From assembly GCA_018814875.1 (NCBI GenBank), contig JAHIYH010000014.1:1-41576 (forward strand): 41,576 nt of DNA, in the 5' to 3' direction. The stretch comes from Patescibacteria group bacterium (GTDB lineage Bacteria > Patescibacteriota > Gracilibacteria > Peribacterales > Peribacteraceae). How positions within the stretch are numbered: position 1 is the first letter of the stretch; each line of letters opens with the position of its first letter. Positions 1 through 7,114 of the stretch are shown here, piece by piece. A program made the translations under genes and the position numbers. The notes beneath the pieces were generated by a model. The model saw nothing but the letters and a program-made list of their open reading frames with translations. It did no database searches and was not told the origin of the DNA.

Positions 1-75
1 GATCTGATCGATCGATTCAAATTGGGATGGGTTGAACATAGACATCATAGGGGAAGTATGTTCCCATGAGTCATT

Positions 76-131
76 TCATGCTCATTCTGTGTCGGAAAGC
101 GTGTCTGTGTTCATGCTCATTCTGTATCGGA
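76..131. repeat. Short direct repeat pair upstream of the first gene
   Basis: A 21-base segment starting TCATGCTCATTCTG occurs at 76-96 and again at 111-131 with one mismatch. It lies just upstream of the first gene and could be a binding-site pair or a leftover of local duplication. No function can be read from it. Confidence 0.6.
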
Positions 132-163
132 CAAGACTATTAGTCGCAATCAAGATGGGTTTC

Positions 164-172
164 TGCTATCAT
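164..172 (+). promoter_or_regulatory. Extended -10 promoter for a leaderless start
   Basis: TGCTATCAT is an extended -10 element. Seven bases separate it from the ATG at 180, so transcription would start at or near that ATG. This favours 180 over the ATG at 171, which lies inside the -10 itself. The same arrangement recurs at many genes in this window. Confidence 0.5.
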
Positions 173-179
173 GAACACC

Positions 180-1007
180 ATGAATACCATTCTAGAGCGC
201 ACACAGGGGCTTCTGAGTGAAGCAACAACACAGGCCTATCAAAAGATGACAGAGATTCTTCCAGAGGCGCTACTAGCGATTTTGATCGTAGTTGCAGGTT
301 GGGTAGTGGCATCGATTATTTACAGAATCTGTGTGAAGATTCTCGCGTTCTTTGCTGTAGACAAGCTGGTCGCCAAGACTCCGCTTGATCGCATGCTAAA
401 GAGCATTGGTGTATCTAAGAGTGCTTCAGAAATTCTGGGGCTTTTGGTTTTCTGGTTGGCTATTCTGGTAACTCTCGTTTTCGCTTCAGAAATATTACAT
501 CTAGATCAGCTTTCTCATGCCTTGGAAGTTGTAACCGGATACATCCCACAGGTGATTGCTGCATTTCTGATTATTGTATTTGGAATGTTACTCGCGCGTT
601 TTTTGCAGACACTTGTAATGCAATCACTCTCCAAGACAGATTTAGGATACGAGCGTTCCATAGGCCGTACAGTGCAGACAATTGTTTTGGTCTTTGTCTT
701 TCTTGCTGCAGCGGAACAACTTGGGCTTAGCCTTTCTTTTGTTACTACCAATGTATTGATAGTTGTTGCAGCGGTACTTTTAATTGGAGGCTTGAGTGTG
801 GTTTTGGGTGCACGCACAGTTCTGGAGAATGCACTCCTCTGCCAGCACCTCAAGCGACAGATTTCTGTCGGACAAACATTATCTATTCAAAATCTGAAGG
901 GTACGGTTAAATCATTCACACTTTCTGGAGTTATTATAAATACTTCGGAAGGCGATACAGTTATACCTGCTACGTTATTCTTCACACAAACCTACACAAT
1001 ATCCTAA
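180..1007 (+). CDS. MscS-like small mechanosensitive channel / TM-helix-repeat membrane protein
   Basis: An integral membrane protein of about 275 residues, probably a pore releasing ions or osmolytes during hypo-osmotic shock. Five hydrophobic segments are visible, near residues 27-48, 82-103, 115-142, 162-182 and 190-215. A short beta-rich stretch follows, with the pattern VGQTLSIQNLKGTVKSF then a DTVIPATLF-like end, resembling the beta domain of MscS (a GD-V-x-G-x-V-x-I stretch followed by a D-x-IPN-like motif). The large C-terminal vestibule of classical MscS is missing, so it may belong to the conserved TM-helix repeat family related to MscS. The ATG at 180 is preferred to 171 because a -10 element ends at 172. 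Gating properties cannot be inferred. Confidence 0.65.
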   Translation: MNTILERTQGLLSEATTQAYQKMTEILPEALLAILIVVAGWVVASIIYRICVKILAFFAVDKLVAKTPLDRMLKSIGVSKSASEILGLLVFWLAILVTLVFASEILHLDQLSHALEVVTGYIPQVIAAFLIIVFGMLLARFLQTLVMQSLSKTDLGYERSIGRTVQTIVLVFVFLAAAEQLGLSLSFVTTNVLIVVAAVLLIGGLSVVLGARTVLENALLCQHLKRQISVGQTLSIQNLKGTVKSFTLSGVIINTSEGDTVIPATLFFTQTYTIS

Positions 1008-1049
1008 AACACTATGGTTAGTTATGTTGATGTTAACGGCACCTATGCT

Positions 1050-1127
1050 GATTCGGACTTCGGGATTAGGACTTCGGACATAGGAGTGTTGCCCGAAGTC
1101 CGAATCTCTAATCCCGAAGTCCGATTG
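1050..1127. repeat. Intergenic inverted repeat of the GGACTTCGGGATTA word family
   Basis: The left arm (about 1050-1079) repeats the word GGACTTCGGGATTA; the right arm (1092-1126) carries its reverse complement, so the RNA can fold into a long hairpin. The same word forms six in-frame copies inside the glycosyltransferase gene (7919-8046) and appears in the FemAB-like gene (29434-29482). It may act as a transcription barrier between the two same-strand genes, but there is no U tract. Confidence 0.75.
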
Positions 1128-1147
1128 CACAAGCTTCATTTCCTCTT

Positions 1148-1918
1148 ATGACCTCCGAATCCTCCGTCCGTCCTATTCTCGTTTCCATCCCACATGCTTC
1201 TAACAAGATTCCAGAGGAAGTGAAGGAATATGTAAAACTTTCTGAGAATGAATTGCTTGGTTATACAGATTTGTACACTAACGAAATCTTTACGATCGGA
1301 AATGTGTATCTGGTAAAGAGCGAAGCATCTCGTGTTATTGTGGATGTTAACCGCGCACCTGATGATATTTCCAAAGAGTATGTACAGGCAGCGGAAGGTG
1401 TAACGGTTCATACCACTTGGGATGGGAAAGATGTGTACAAAAAAGAGCCGTCACAAGAAATTGTCGACTTACTTATTAAGAAATATCACAACCCTTTCCA
1501 CGAGAAGATCGATGAGTTTATCCCGCATGCTCGGTTCTTAATAGACTGTCATTCGTTTTTGCCAGTGGGTCCTAAACTCAAAGTGGACAAAGGCAAAGAG
1601 CGTCCAGACATCAACATTGGAAACGGAAACTTCACGTCGTGTTCGCGTGAGCAGACAGTATTCTTCCGAGACTTCTTTGCAGATCGCGGTTATTCAGTAG
1701 AAATTAATTTCCCGTACTCTGGTAAATATATTCTTGGTCACCACTGTCATCGTCGTAGGATTCCTCCATTTCTAGTTCCGGGAATTCAAATTGAAATTAA
1801 CCAAGGTCTATACGTCAAAGACGGCTCCTTTGATCCTATTCCTGAGCGTGTACAAGAATTTCATGGGCTGTTTGAGAATTTAGTGGATGAGTTTGCAGAG
1901 AGGTATTGCCCTTCGTAG
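1148..1918 (+). CDS. N-formylglutamate amidohydrolase-family hydrolase
   Basis: A soluble protein of 256 residues matching the N-formylglutamate amidohydrolase fold, a zinc-dependent deformylase/amidase family. Recognisable elements are an N-terminal SIPHASNKIP, then VDVNRAPDD, the DCHSF motif near residue 134 (likely metal or catalytic site), RPDINIGN, and IEINQGLYV near the C-terminus. In histidine-degrading bacteria the enzyme hydrolyses N-formyl-L-glutamate, but no hut genes are seen here, so the substrate is open. The ATG at 1148 has no Shine-Dalgarno site. The upstream gene ends 140 bases away behind a hairpin, so it is probably transcribed separately. Confidence 0.75.
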   Translation: MTSESSVRPILVSIPHASNKIPEEVKEYVKLSENELLGYTDLYTNEIFTIGNVYLVKSEASRVIVDVNRAPDDISKEYVQAAEGVTVHTTWDGKDVYKKEPSQEIVDLLIKKYHNPFHEKIDEFIPHARFLIDCHSFLPVGPKLKVDKGKERPDINIGNGNFTSCSREQTVFFRDFFADRGYSVEINFPYSGKYILGHHCHRRRIPPFLVPGIQIEINQGLYVKDGSFDPIPERVQEFHGLFENLVDEFAERYCPS

Positions 1919-1939
1919 AATCGTGCCAGTGGCACGATT
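1919..1939 (+). terminator. Short perfect hairpin after the amidohydrolase gene
   Basis: AATCGTGCCAGTGGCACGAT forms a near-perfect stem with a tiny loop immediately after the stop codon. There is no clear U tract, so termination is likely but not certain. Confidence 0.45.
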
Positions 1940-1944
1940 GTACG

Positions 1945-2047
1945 AAGAGTGAGTAAGGTAGGTAAGGAGGGTCAGGAAGGTAAGGAAGGTATTGTTGTTT
2001 AATTATTCACTTACTTTACCTACATTACCTAAATTACGTACCTTACC
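1945..2047. repeat. Imperfect inverted repeat of GGTAAGGA/TTACCT words
   Basis: The left arm is a run of GGTAGGTAAGGAGG-like words; the right arm has TTACTTTACCTACATTACC. Together they can form an imperfect hairpin between the amidohydrolase and M23 peptidase genes. It is another vocabulary of the word-array hairpins seen throughout the window. Confidence 0.6.
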
Positions 2048-2062
2048 TCATAAACTGTTTTC

Positions 2063-2071
2063 TGCTACAAT
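2063..2071 (+). promoter_or_regulatory. Extended -10 promoter of the M23 peptidase gene
   Basis: TGCTACAAT ends six bases before the ATG at 2078, so the mRNA is probably leaderless. Confidence 0.5.
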
Positions 2072-2077
2072 ATCTAG

Positions 2078-2914
2078 ATGCTTCACATCGATATTGAAGT
2101 TAGGCGACCAGTTGCACTTTTGTTCATTCTTGGTGGAACAGTTGGATTATTTGTTGGTCTGCAGTCTGTTTTAGATGAAAGAGGAGGGTTGGCGGTGGGT
2201 GGATACGAAGCATCTGTGATGGATGCAGAGCAGGAAGTCTACAGGCAGCGAACCGTGCAGGCGGTACTTGGGCAACGTGAAGAAATTTTGCGATATCAAT
2301 TAAGACTTTTAGATCAAGAGCGTGATGATAGAAGTTCAGATTGGAGTACAGATCAGATGCAGGAGTGGAACTCTGCACGCACTACACTTCTCTCCCTTCT
2401 GGAAGATCGACGTGCATCCGAAGAAATTATGCGAAGTGCTCTGGAAGAAATTTGGGAAGCAGAAGCTCGTGCACTTGCACTGAGTGGTGATGGAAGTGCT
2501 CCACTACGGCTTACATGGCCGGTGGAACCTCTTGAAGGAATTTCAGCAGGCTTCCATGATCAAAGTTACTTGCGACAGTTTGGAATCTCACACGAAGCAA
2601 TAGATATCCCCGTTGAACAAGGATCCCCTGTTCTGGCGGCATCAGACGGCGTCGTCGAAGTTATCTACGAAGGTGAGAGCGGATACAATTATGTCATCTT
2701 AAAACATTCAGGTGGCGCGACACTTTACGGACACGTTTCTGCATTCCAAGCTGAAGAAGGACAGTATGTACATCGAGGAGATAGCATTGCACTTTCCGGA
2801 GGACGACCAGGGACTTCTGGTGCTGGTCCTATCTCTACAGGACCACATCTTCATTTTGAAGTTATTCGGGGTGGAGTGCATAGGGATCCGACTATATTCT
2901 TGCCAGCTTATTAA
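2078..2914 (+). CDS. Membrane-anchored M23 family peptidoglycan endopeptidase
   Basis: A cell-wall hydrolase of 278 residues. Residues about 8-27 are a hydrophobic signal anchor (VALLFILGGTVGLFVGL). Residues 45-135 are polar and rich in Glu, Gln and Arg, probably a coiled-coil spacer. The C-terminal LytM/M23 domain carries both zinc motifs: HEAID (H-x3-D) near residue 171 and HLHFE near residue 260. The family cuts peptide cross-links in peptidoglycan during growth and division. The start is supported by an extended -10 element six bases upstream. A diverged remnant of the last ten codons occurs again at 3047-3076, part of the rearrangement described in the findings. Confidence 0.85.
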   Translation: MLHIDIEVRRPVALLFILGGTVGLFVGLQSVLDERGGLAVGGYEASVMDAEQEVYRQRTVQAVLGQREEILRYQLRLLDQERDDRSSDWSTDQMQEWNSARTTLLSLLEDRRASEEIMRSALEEIWEAEARALALSGDGSAPLRLTWPVEPLEGISAGFHDQSYLRQFGISHEAIDIPVEQGSPVLAASDGVVEVIYEGESGYNYVILKHSGGATLYGHVSAFQAEEGQYVHRGDSIALSGGRPGTSGAGPISTGPHLHFEVIRGGVHRDPTIFLPAY

Positions 2915-2976
2915 AAAGTTCCAAGTTCCAAGTATCAAGTTCCATTGGAACTTGGCACTTTTCACTTGGAACTTTT
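2915..2976. repeat. AAGTTCCAAGT-word hairpin, left copy
   Basis: An inverted repeat of AAGTTCCAAGTTCCAAGT-type words follows the M23 stop codon directly. Its right arm also encodes the last residues (SSK and stop) of the dGTPase-tail remnant on the minus strand. A related hairpin sits at 3777-3838, next to the intact dGTPase gene. Confidence 0.75.
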
Positions 2977-3051
2977 TTCGGGTTTTTGTTCAAGTGTATA
3001 TTTGTCCGTCATCCCAGCCACGTAATCTTTTATGACTTCTTCTGAGGATCC
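2962..3051 (-). pseudogene. Truncated remnant of a second dGTPase-like gene (C-terminal 29 codons)
   Basis: Read on the minus strand, this encodes GSSEEVIKDYVAGMTD followed by KYTLEQKPEKSSK and a stop. The intact gene at 3826-4917 ends GSLEEAIKDYVAGMTD, then SYAIERSSK. Sixteen aligned residues share 14 identities, and most DNA differences are synonymous, so the fragment came from a working homolog. It is cut at a GGATCC that is shared with the adjacent peptidase-tail remnant. Confidence 0.8.
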
Positions 3052-3076
3052 AACATTATTCCTACCAGCTTATTAA
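3047..3076 (+). pseudogene. Truncated remnant of a second M23 peptidase gene (last codons)
   Basis: The frame reads DPTLFLPAY and stop; the intact peptidase ends DPTIFLPAY and stop. Apart from one Ile/Leu change, the codon differences are synonymous. The fragment is fused at GGATCC to the dGTPase-tail remnant, so it is not expressed as a protein of its own. Confidence 0.75.
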
Positions 3077-3109
3077 AAAAGACCCCCAGCGCCAAGGTGG
3101 CGTGGGGGC
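3075..3109 (-). terminator. Intrinsic terminator of the minus-strand hypothetical gene
   Basis: The minus strand reads a GC-rich stem (CCCCCACGCC paired with GGCGCTGGGGG, stem at 3083-3108) followed by six T residues. This is a classical Rho-independent terminator 33 bases beyond the stop of the 3142-3657 gene. Confidence 0.8.
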
Positions 3110-3141
3110 TTACGATGTGCACGGAGCATAGTTTGTTACTT

Positions 3142-3657
3142 TTACTCTTCGACGAGCACTTCCCTGAGATCATCAGTGGGAGCAAGAATGAATTTGCCAT
3201 CCTTTGCGATCATGATGGCTTTCCCAAGCGTTGCCTCCCAGCAATCCTTGGCGATTTGCCTACATTGATCTCCAGTGAGGACAATTTCGCCATGTCGCCC
3301 AACCCCTTTTAGTTTCGGAGGATTCTTTTTGTTACTTGGGTCTAAAGAACCTCGAAAAATCCAGAGAGGTTTTGCAGCTACTATTCCTCTATACGGACCC
3401 CAGCAGCAGTCTGCAAAAGACTTGTCACGCTGATATTCAAACGTTTGGACACAGTCGATTTGCTGTCGAACGTCCAAGATTAACAATTTACGAGGCACAT
3501 GTTTGCCATTCTCCGCTCTGAAGCTCGTTCCACCTTCAGCCTTGAGTAGGCAACCTTGCGAGAGTATCACGTTTGCAATGCCAGTTGGCTCCGTAGTGTG
3601 TGGGTAAAATTTGTTTCGCACCACATACCAAATGTCGCAGTCGGACTTAGACTTCAT
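3142..3657 (-). CDS. Hypothetical protein, probable captured cargo gene
   Basis: A protein of 171 residues not recognised from any family. It is soluble, with no signal peptide or membrane segment, and contains several cysteines (a CC pair in SFADCCWGPYRG, and single Cys in SQGCLLKAEGG and DCWEATLGKA). The C-terminal part (AIMIAKDGKFILAPTDDLREVLVEE) resembles a small beta-alpha unit. The ATG at 3657 has a good Shine-Dalgarno site (GAGGTGAT, seen on the minus strand just upstream), and the gene ends in its own intrinsic terminator. That expression style differs from the leaderless neighbours. It lies between duplicated tails of the flanking genes, which suggests it arrived by horizontal transfer. 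Confidence 0.6.
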   Translation of the reverse strand: MKSKSDCDIWYVVRNKFYPHTTEPTGIANVILSQGCLLKAEGGTSFRAENGKHVPRKLLILDVRQQIDCVQTFEYQRDKSFADCCWGPYRGIVAAKPLWIFRGSLDPSNKKNPPKLKGVGRHGEIVLTGDQCRQIAKDCWEATLGKAIMIAKDGKFILAPTDDLREVLVEE

Positions 3658-3776
3658 AGCATCACCTCATTTGAAAGAACCACGAATCGTACACTCGCAC
3701 AGAGTGCACACCGATATTATTTTATATAATAAATAGTATATGAGTCAACTAAAGCCTAATCATTGTTGTTTCTATT

Positions 3777-3838
3777 AAAGTTCCAAGTTCCAAGTTCAAA
3801 GTGCCAAATTGGAACTTGGAACTTGTTACTTGGAACTT
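3777..3838. repeat. AAGTTCCAAGT-word hairpin, right copy
   Basis: An inverted repeat of AAGTTCCAAG and CTTGGAACTT words overlaps the last codons (SSK and stop) of the dGTPase-like gene. It is homologous in position and sequence to the hairpin at 2915-2976. Confidence 0.75.
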
Positions 3839-4917
3839 CGCTCTATTGCGTATGAATCAGTCATCCCAGCTACATAATCTTTAATAGCTTCTTCCAGTGA
3901 TCCTTGTGTTCTTTTCTGAAGCTCCTTAACTTTGTCCGACGGATTCTTTTTAAGAGAGTTACATAAATTCAAAATGACACGCTGACCTTCTCTACTGCGT
4001 TCCAAAACTAGTTGGCTGAAATACATTTTCTCCGAAAGGAACTCACGTAGCTGATCTAGCTCATCTCGAAGTGGTTGCGAGAAGTTTACGAGTGGAGTTT
4101 GTGCTGCATATACATCATCTATCGTGTTAATACACTGAGACGAGAGTTCACTGAAAGTGGCTTCGTATAAATCAGTTACAAGTATATGAATGATAGAACC
4201 ACGAAGTGATGTGCCACGCTCTTGTGTGCGTTCATGCGCACGTTTTGCGAGTGACGTTTGATATAAATCATCGATCGAAAAAAGTTTTGCACGCAGTCCA
4301 TCTTCACAATCATGCCCCGTGTATGCAATTTCATCTGCTATGTTTACAACTTGTGCTTCGAGTGACGGAGCATGGGGAAGTTTAGGTGTTGGAGAATCAT
4401 GTGGAGTGCTGTGTTTGAGTAATCCCTCCAAAACTTCTTGGTTCAAGTTTAGCCCTTGTGCTAGCGAAGAATGTTCTTCCAGAAGTGTAACAATACGATA
4501 TGATTGTTCGTTGTGTTCAAAGCTCATATCACACGCTTGCATCCATTCATTTAGCGCGGATTCTCCTGCATGACCGAATGGGGGATGCCCAAGATCATGC
4601 GCAAGAGCGATGCATTCCGTCAAATCTTCATTAAGTTCCAAAGTACGTGCAACGTCTCTGCTTATCTGAGCTACTTCCATAGTATGTGTTAGTCGAGTGC
4701 GATAATGATCCCCTCCTCCTTCTACAAAGACTTGTGTCTTACCCTTTAATCGCCTGAATGATCTGGTGTGAATAATGCGATCTCGGTCACGCTGAAACGG
4801 AAAACGAGTTTCATCTTCTGGTTCGTTGTGCTTTCGTCCGAGTAATCCCTGATTAGGGATGGCGTATGGAGCTAATAAGCTGTTTGCTGCCTTTAGTCGA
4901 GTAGTCAGAGATTCCAA
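3826..4917 (-). CDS. dgt: Deoxyguanosinetriphosphate triphosphohydrolase-like HD protein
   Basis: A soluble enzyme of 363 residues in the dGTPase branch of the HD superfamily, which hydrolyses dNTPs to nucleoside and triphosphate. The metal-binding motifs are clear: RTRLTHTMEVAQISRDVA (first His), ALAHDLGHPPFGHAGE (HD pair plus further His) near residues 107-122, and NIADEIAYTGHDCEDG (last Asp). The N-terminal RFPFQRDRDRIIHTRSFRRLKGKTQ block is typical of the family. Length fits the shorter dGTPase-like type. The start is a TTG at 4917, directly against a hairpin spacer and without a visible Shine-Dalgarno site, so the exact N-terminus is uncertain. The last three codons are made from the AAGTTCC hairpin word. 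Confidence 0.85.
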   Translation of the reverse strand: MESLTTRLKAANSLLAPYAIPNQGLLGRKHNEPEDETRFPFQRDRDRIIHTRSFRRLKGKTQVFVEGGGDHYRTRLTHTMEVAQISRDVARTLELNEDLTECIALAHDLGHPPFGHAGESALNEWMQACDMSFEHNEQSYRIVTLLEEHSSLAQGLNLNQEVLEGLLKHSTPHDSPTPKLPHAPSLEAQVVNIADEIAYTGHDCEDGLRAKLFSIDDLYQTSLAKRAHERTQERGTSLRGSIIHILVTDLYEATFSELSSQCINTIDDVYAAQTPLVNFSQPLRDELDQLREFLSEKMYFSQLVLERSREGQRVILNLCNSLKKNPSDKVKELQKRTQGSLEEAIKDYVAGMTDSYAIERSSK

Positions 4918-5007
4918 AATGAATAATGAAAAATGAATAATGAATAATGTTGACCGATTTTACAATGACAAACCCATTTTTCATTTTTCACTTTTAATTT
5001 TTCATTC
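4918..5007. repeat. TGAAAAATGAATAA-word inverted repeat
   Basis: The left arm is a run of AATGAATAATGAAAAA words and the right arm (4975-5006) has TTTTTCATTTTTCACTTT; the pair forms an A/T-rich hairpin upstream of dgt. Half of the same word array, without its partner, lies at 7064-7092. Confidence 0.65.
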
Positions 5008-5168
5008 GCGTCCGCAGACGCGTACGTCCAAACGACCGTCGAGTAGGAACGCTTTGCTCCTGGAATCCAGGTGGGTGACCGCATCCCCAGACAGTAGCCT
5101 GGAGAGAGTAAGTCTCCCAATTAAGCGTTGAGGAGAAACGTTACCACTCTAACTAATCGTTGAGACGG
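5008..5168 (-). ncRNA. Candidate structured RNA of unknown family
   Basis: This 160-base stretch has no ORF but a coherent fold on the minus strand. GAGTGGTAACGT (5149-5138) pairs with GCGTTCCTACTC (5052-5041), and ACCGTC (5169-5164) pairs with GACGGT (5040-5035), closing a multi-branched domain. Inside are hairpins such as CCTGG-ATT-CCAGG and TCTCC/GGAGA, and CGCGTC-TGCG-GACGCG follows at the 3' side. An extended -10 element lies just upstream (5173-5181). No signature of tmRNA, RNase P, SRP, 6S or 5S RNA was recognised. It could also be a long leader of dgt. Confidence 0.35.
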
Positions 5169-5172
5169 TGGG

Positions 5173-5181
5173 AGTATAGCA
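5173..5181 (-). promoter_or_regulatory. Extended -10 element upstream of the candidate RNA
   Basis: The minus strand reads TGCTATACT, identical to the extended -10 of the PAS gene. No start codon follows at leaderless spacing, so it probably drives a non-coding transcript starting near 5166-5169. Confidence 0.45.
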
Positions 5182-5202
5182 TGCTATTAGTTTGTGCATT
5201 CT

Positions 5203-5339
5203 GTCTGAACTAGGGCTCACGTGATTATCAGCCTTCGCTTCTTGGCTACGAGGGGCAGGCTTGGCTACGGCCGACGAGAAGGATTTAAAGGATTAATCTT
5301 GATCATCTTTTTAATCTTTTTAAATCCTAGTTCCAGACT
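5203..5339. repeat. Inverted repeat with GTCTGAACTAGG ends and an embedded CGTAGCC element
   Basis: The ends read GTCTGAACTAGG and CCTAGTTCCAGAC, an imperfect terminal inverted repeat; the inner arms are GATTTAAAGGATTAA and TTTTTAAATCC. A GGCTACG-type segment (5238-5276) is embedded; the same insert, reverse-complemented, lies in the repeat at 21088-21280 (near 21178-21232). Confidence 0.6.
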
Positions 5340-5362
5340 TTTCTCTGTCACAATCTTATTAA

Positions 5363-5508
5363 TGTCTGAATCACAGATGACACAGATTTAACGGATTTCA
5401 CAGATGATCGTTAAACAAGAAAAGGCATTAAATGTATATAATCCGTGTAATCCGTTTAATCCTCTTAATCCGTGATTCAGACAGTGTACGTAATCCGTAG
5501 TTCAGACA
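5363..5508. repeat. TGTCTGAATCAC...GTGATTCAGACA repeat, copy 1
   Basis: The terminal inverted repeats TGTCTGAATCAC and GTGATTCAGACA enclose arms of ACAGATTTAACGGATTTCAC and TAATCCGTGTAATCCG words. Further copies lie at 18241, 18716, 21088 and 21716. The element looks MITE-like in size and symmetry but encodes nothing. Its right end overlaps the 3' end of the yfiH-like gene. Confidence 0.7.
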
Positions 5509-6239
5509 GCTTCCATCCAACAAGCCATCACATTCGTATACCCATTCAAAACTGCCTCCCTATCCCCTCCGCGATACGTCCAGTACGTTTCTGATTTGCA
5601 ATAAGTACAATCTGGATGACGCTGAAAGTTTTCTGGTTTTACTCCAAGTTCAAAGAGTTGTGATTCAGCTGCACGTTGAAGATCAACATTATTTCCGTCA
5701 ATGAATTCAGATCCTAGCGCCGATATTTCAGCTTCAGGATTTTCGAAAACAGAACATGATTTGCAAAGAGATGGGCCAGCTGCGACGAGTGCTTCGTGTG
5801 GATCTATTCCAGAAACTTTAAAAAAGTTCGGAATCACTCCTGCAATCAGCCCGCGCCAGCCAGCGTGTATCACACCAAGTATATTTTTGTCAGGCACAAA
5901 GATGATAAACGGTTGGCAGTCGGCTGTGCGCACAGTAAGTACTAAGTTTTTCTGATCGGTGAAAATTCCATCTGCATCTTCTGTGCGTGCGAGTGATTCA
6001 TTTACTTTTATAATTCGATTTCCATGTACTTGATTCAATCCGGCGATATTTTGTATGTTTAGTTTTTCGGAAATTTGTTTGTCGCAATGGATATCATCTT
6101 CTTTAACAAAGAGTGTTACGTTAAGTTCAGAGAAAGGCGCAAAGATAGCAAAAGGATTCGTGAGCAAAAGAGGGGGGTTGGGCGTTGGGTGTTGGGCGTA
6201 GGATTGTATCAAGAAAAACAGCAGCCCCACACCCCACAC
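5502..6239 (-). CDS. pgeF: YfiH/PgeF-type enzyme (multicopper polyphenol oxidase/laccase-domain family)
   Basis: A soluble protein of up to 245 residues in the YfiH/LACC1 family. Members are reported as purine nucleoside phosphorylase/adenosine deaminase enzymes, or as enzymes correcting mis-incorporated residues in peptidoglycan precursors. The metal-site motifs are visible: NQVHGNRI near residue 68, VRTADCQPFIIF near residue 108 (catalytic Cys) and VIHAGWRGLIAGVI near residue 123 (His). AAGPSLCKSCSVF follows. The first 24 codons of the longest frame (ATG 6239) run through a GC-rich word hairpin and have no family counterpart. The TTG at 6167, which gives 221 residues, is therefore the more likely start. 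Confidence 0.8.
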   Translation of the reverse strand: MWGVGLLFFLIQSYAQHPTPNPPLLLTNPFAIFAPFSELNVTLFVKEDDIHCDKQISEKLNIQNIAGLNQVHGNRIIKVNESLARTEDADGIFTDQKNLVLTVRTADCQPFIIFVPDKNILGVIHAGWRGLIAGVIPNFFKVSGIDPHEALVAAGPSLCKSCSVFENPEAEISALGSEFIDGNNVDLQRAAESQLFELGVKPENFQRHPDCTYCKSETYWTYRGGDREAVLNGYTNVMACWMEAV

Positions 6240-6262
6240 CCCACACCCTACACCCTACGCCC
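6179..6262. repeat. GGGCGTTGGGTGT-word inverted repeat
   Basis: GGGCGTTGGGTGTTGGGCGT at the left pairs with ACCCTACACCCTACGCCC at the right, forming a GC-rich hairpin between nnrD and the yfiH-like gene. The same words make a one-armed array at 15495-15575 between gatC and gatA. Confidence 0.75.
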
Positions 6263-6264
6263 CA

Positions 6265-7050
6265 TCAAGACATATCCTTGATCAAATTCGGAATTTCCCC
6301 AATCACATCAGCAGTAGTAAATGCGAATCCGTTCTTTTTCTCCAATCGATCCGCAGCACCTTTAATAATTTTGGATCCCATTATCGCAGCTTCAAACGGG
6401 TCCATCTTTTGTGCGATCAATCCTGCAATAAGTCCTGCAAGTGCGTCGCCGGTTCCACCAACTGTTAAACCTGCATTACCGCCTTCTACTTCTTCATACT
6501 TCTCGTTTGGACCTGCGATTTTGTCTACTTGATCTTTAAGCAAGATAACAATTCCAGATTCTTCTGCAGACTTTTGTAGATCCTTTGGCGCAATTTCCAT
6601 GCGTTCCAATTCTCCTAAGTGCGGCGTGAGAACAGCACTTTTGCCTTTTGCTGCCTTCAAAGTTTCTGGTTGGAGTGCAGTCGCATCCAAAACAAGTGAG
6701 CAACTTGCACCTTCGATTATTTCTATAAGAGCTTTTTTGCTTTTTTCATCAGAGTGATCTATTCCGGGTCCCAGAACAGCACAGTCCATTGTAGCGAGTA
6801 GTTCTAAGATCGGTTCGATGTCAGCTTTAGAAAGTTCTTCTTCAGCCAAGAATGGATACACCTGAAAATTAAGTGACATTCCTTTTGCAACATTCTCGTG
6901 CCAGTCGGGTAGAACGAGGTAAATCAAATCTACACCGCTAGCTTCTGCAGCAAGTGCGGAAAAGATCGGAGCACCATGCATGAATCTGGAGCCACCTATC
7001 ACGGCAACCTTTCCATTTTCGCCTTTGTGGGAGGTTGGGGAGCGTTGCAT
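6265..7050 (-). CDS. nnrD: ADP/ATP-dependent (S)-NAD(P)H-hydrate dehydratase
   Basis: A cytoplasmic repair enzyme of 261 residues that converts damaged NADHX/NADPHX back to NAD(P)H using ATP or ADP. It matches the C-terminal YjeF (ribokinase-like) domain. KVAVIGGSRFMHGAPIF opens the fold near residue 14, VLGPGIDHSD lies mid-protein, SAVLTPHLGELERM follows, and the nucleotide/catalytic motif GGTGDALAGLIAG sits near residues 210-225. The epimerase half (NnrE) is absent. The ATG at 7050 has TATCAT six bases upstream, so it is probably leaderless. It is followed by the yfiH-like gene on the same strand across a hairpin. Confidence 0.85.
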   Translation of the reverse strand: MQRSPTSHKGENGKVAVIGGSRFMHGAPIFSALAAEASGVDLIYLVLPDWHENVAKGMSLNFQVYPFLAEEELSKADIEPILELLATMDCAVLGPGIDHSDEKSKKALIEIIEGASCSLVLDATALQPETLKAAKGKSAVLTPHLGELERMEIAPKDLQKSAEESGIVILLKDQVDKIAGPNEKYEEVEGGNAGLTVGGTGDALAGLIAGLIAQKMDPFEAAIMGSKIIKGAADRLEKKNGFAFTTADVIGEIPNLIKDMS

Positions 7051-7056
7051 GTGAGT

Positions 7057-7062
7057 ATGATA
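7057..7062 (-). promoter_or_regulatory. -10 element of nnrD
   Basis: The minus strand reads TATCAT, then six bases (ACTCAC), then the ATG of nnrD, which is the leaderless arrangement. Confidence 0.45.
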
Positions 7063-7114
7063 ATGAAAAATGAAGAATGAAAAATGAAAAATTACTACAA
7101 ATACCTTGCCTTTA

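Noticed and set aside
3047-3076. Assembly chimera of two strains at the GGATCC junction
   Set aside because: Not excluded, but six shared bases are too few for a usual k-mer join, and an independent locus (11863-13395) shows the same architecture; read mapping is needed to settle it.
5008-5168. 5S rRNA, tmRNA, 6S, SRP or RNase P RNA
   Set aside because: None of the defining blocks (for example the RNase P GAAAGTCC core, the SRP GGAAGCAGCC, a tmRNA tag frame or 5S helix I partners) could be found on either strand.
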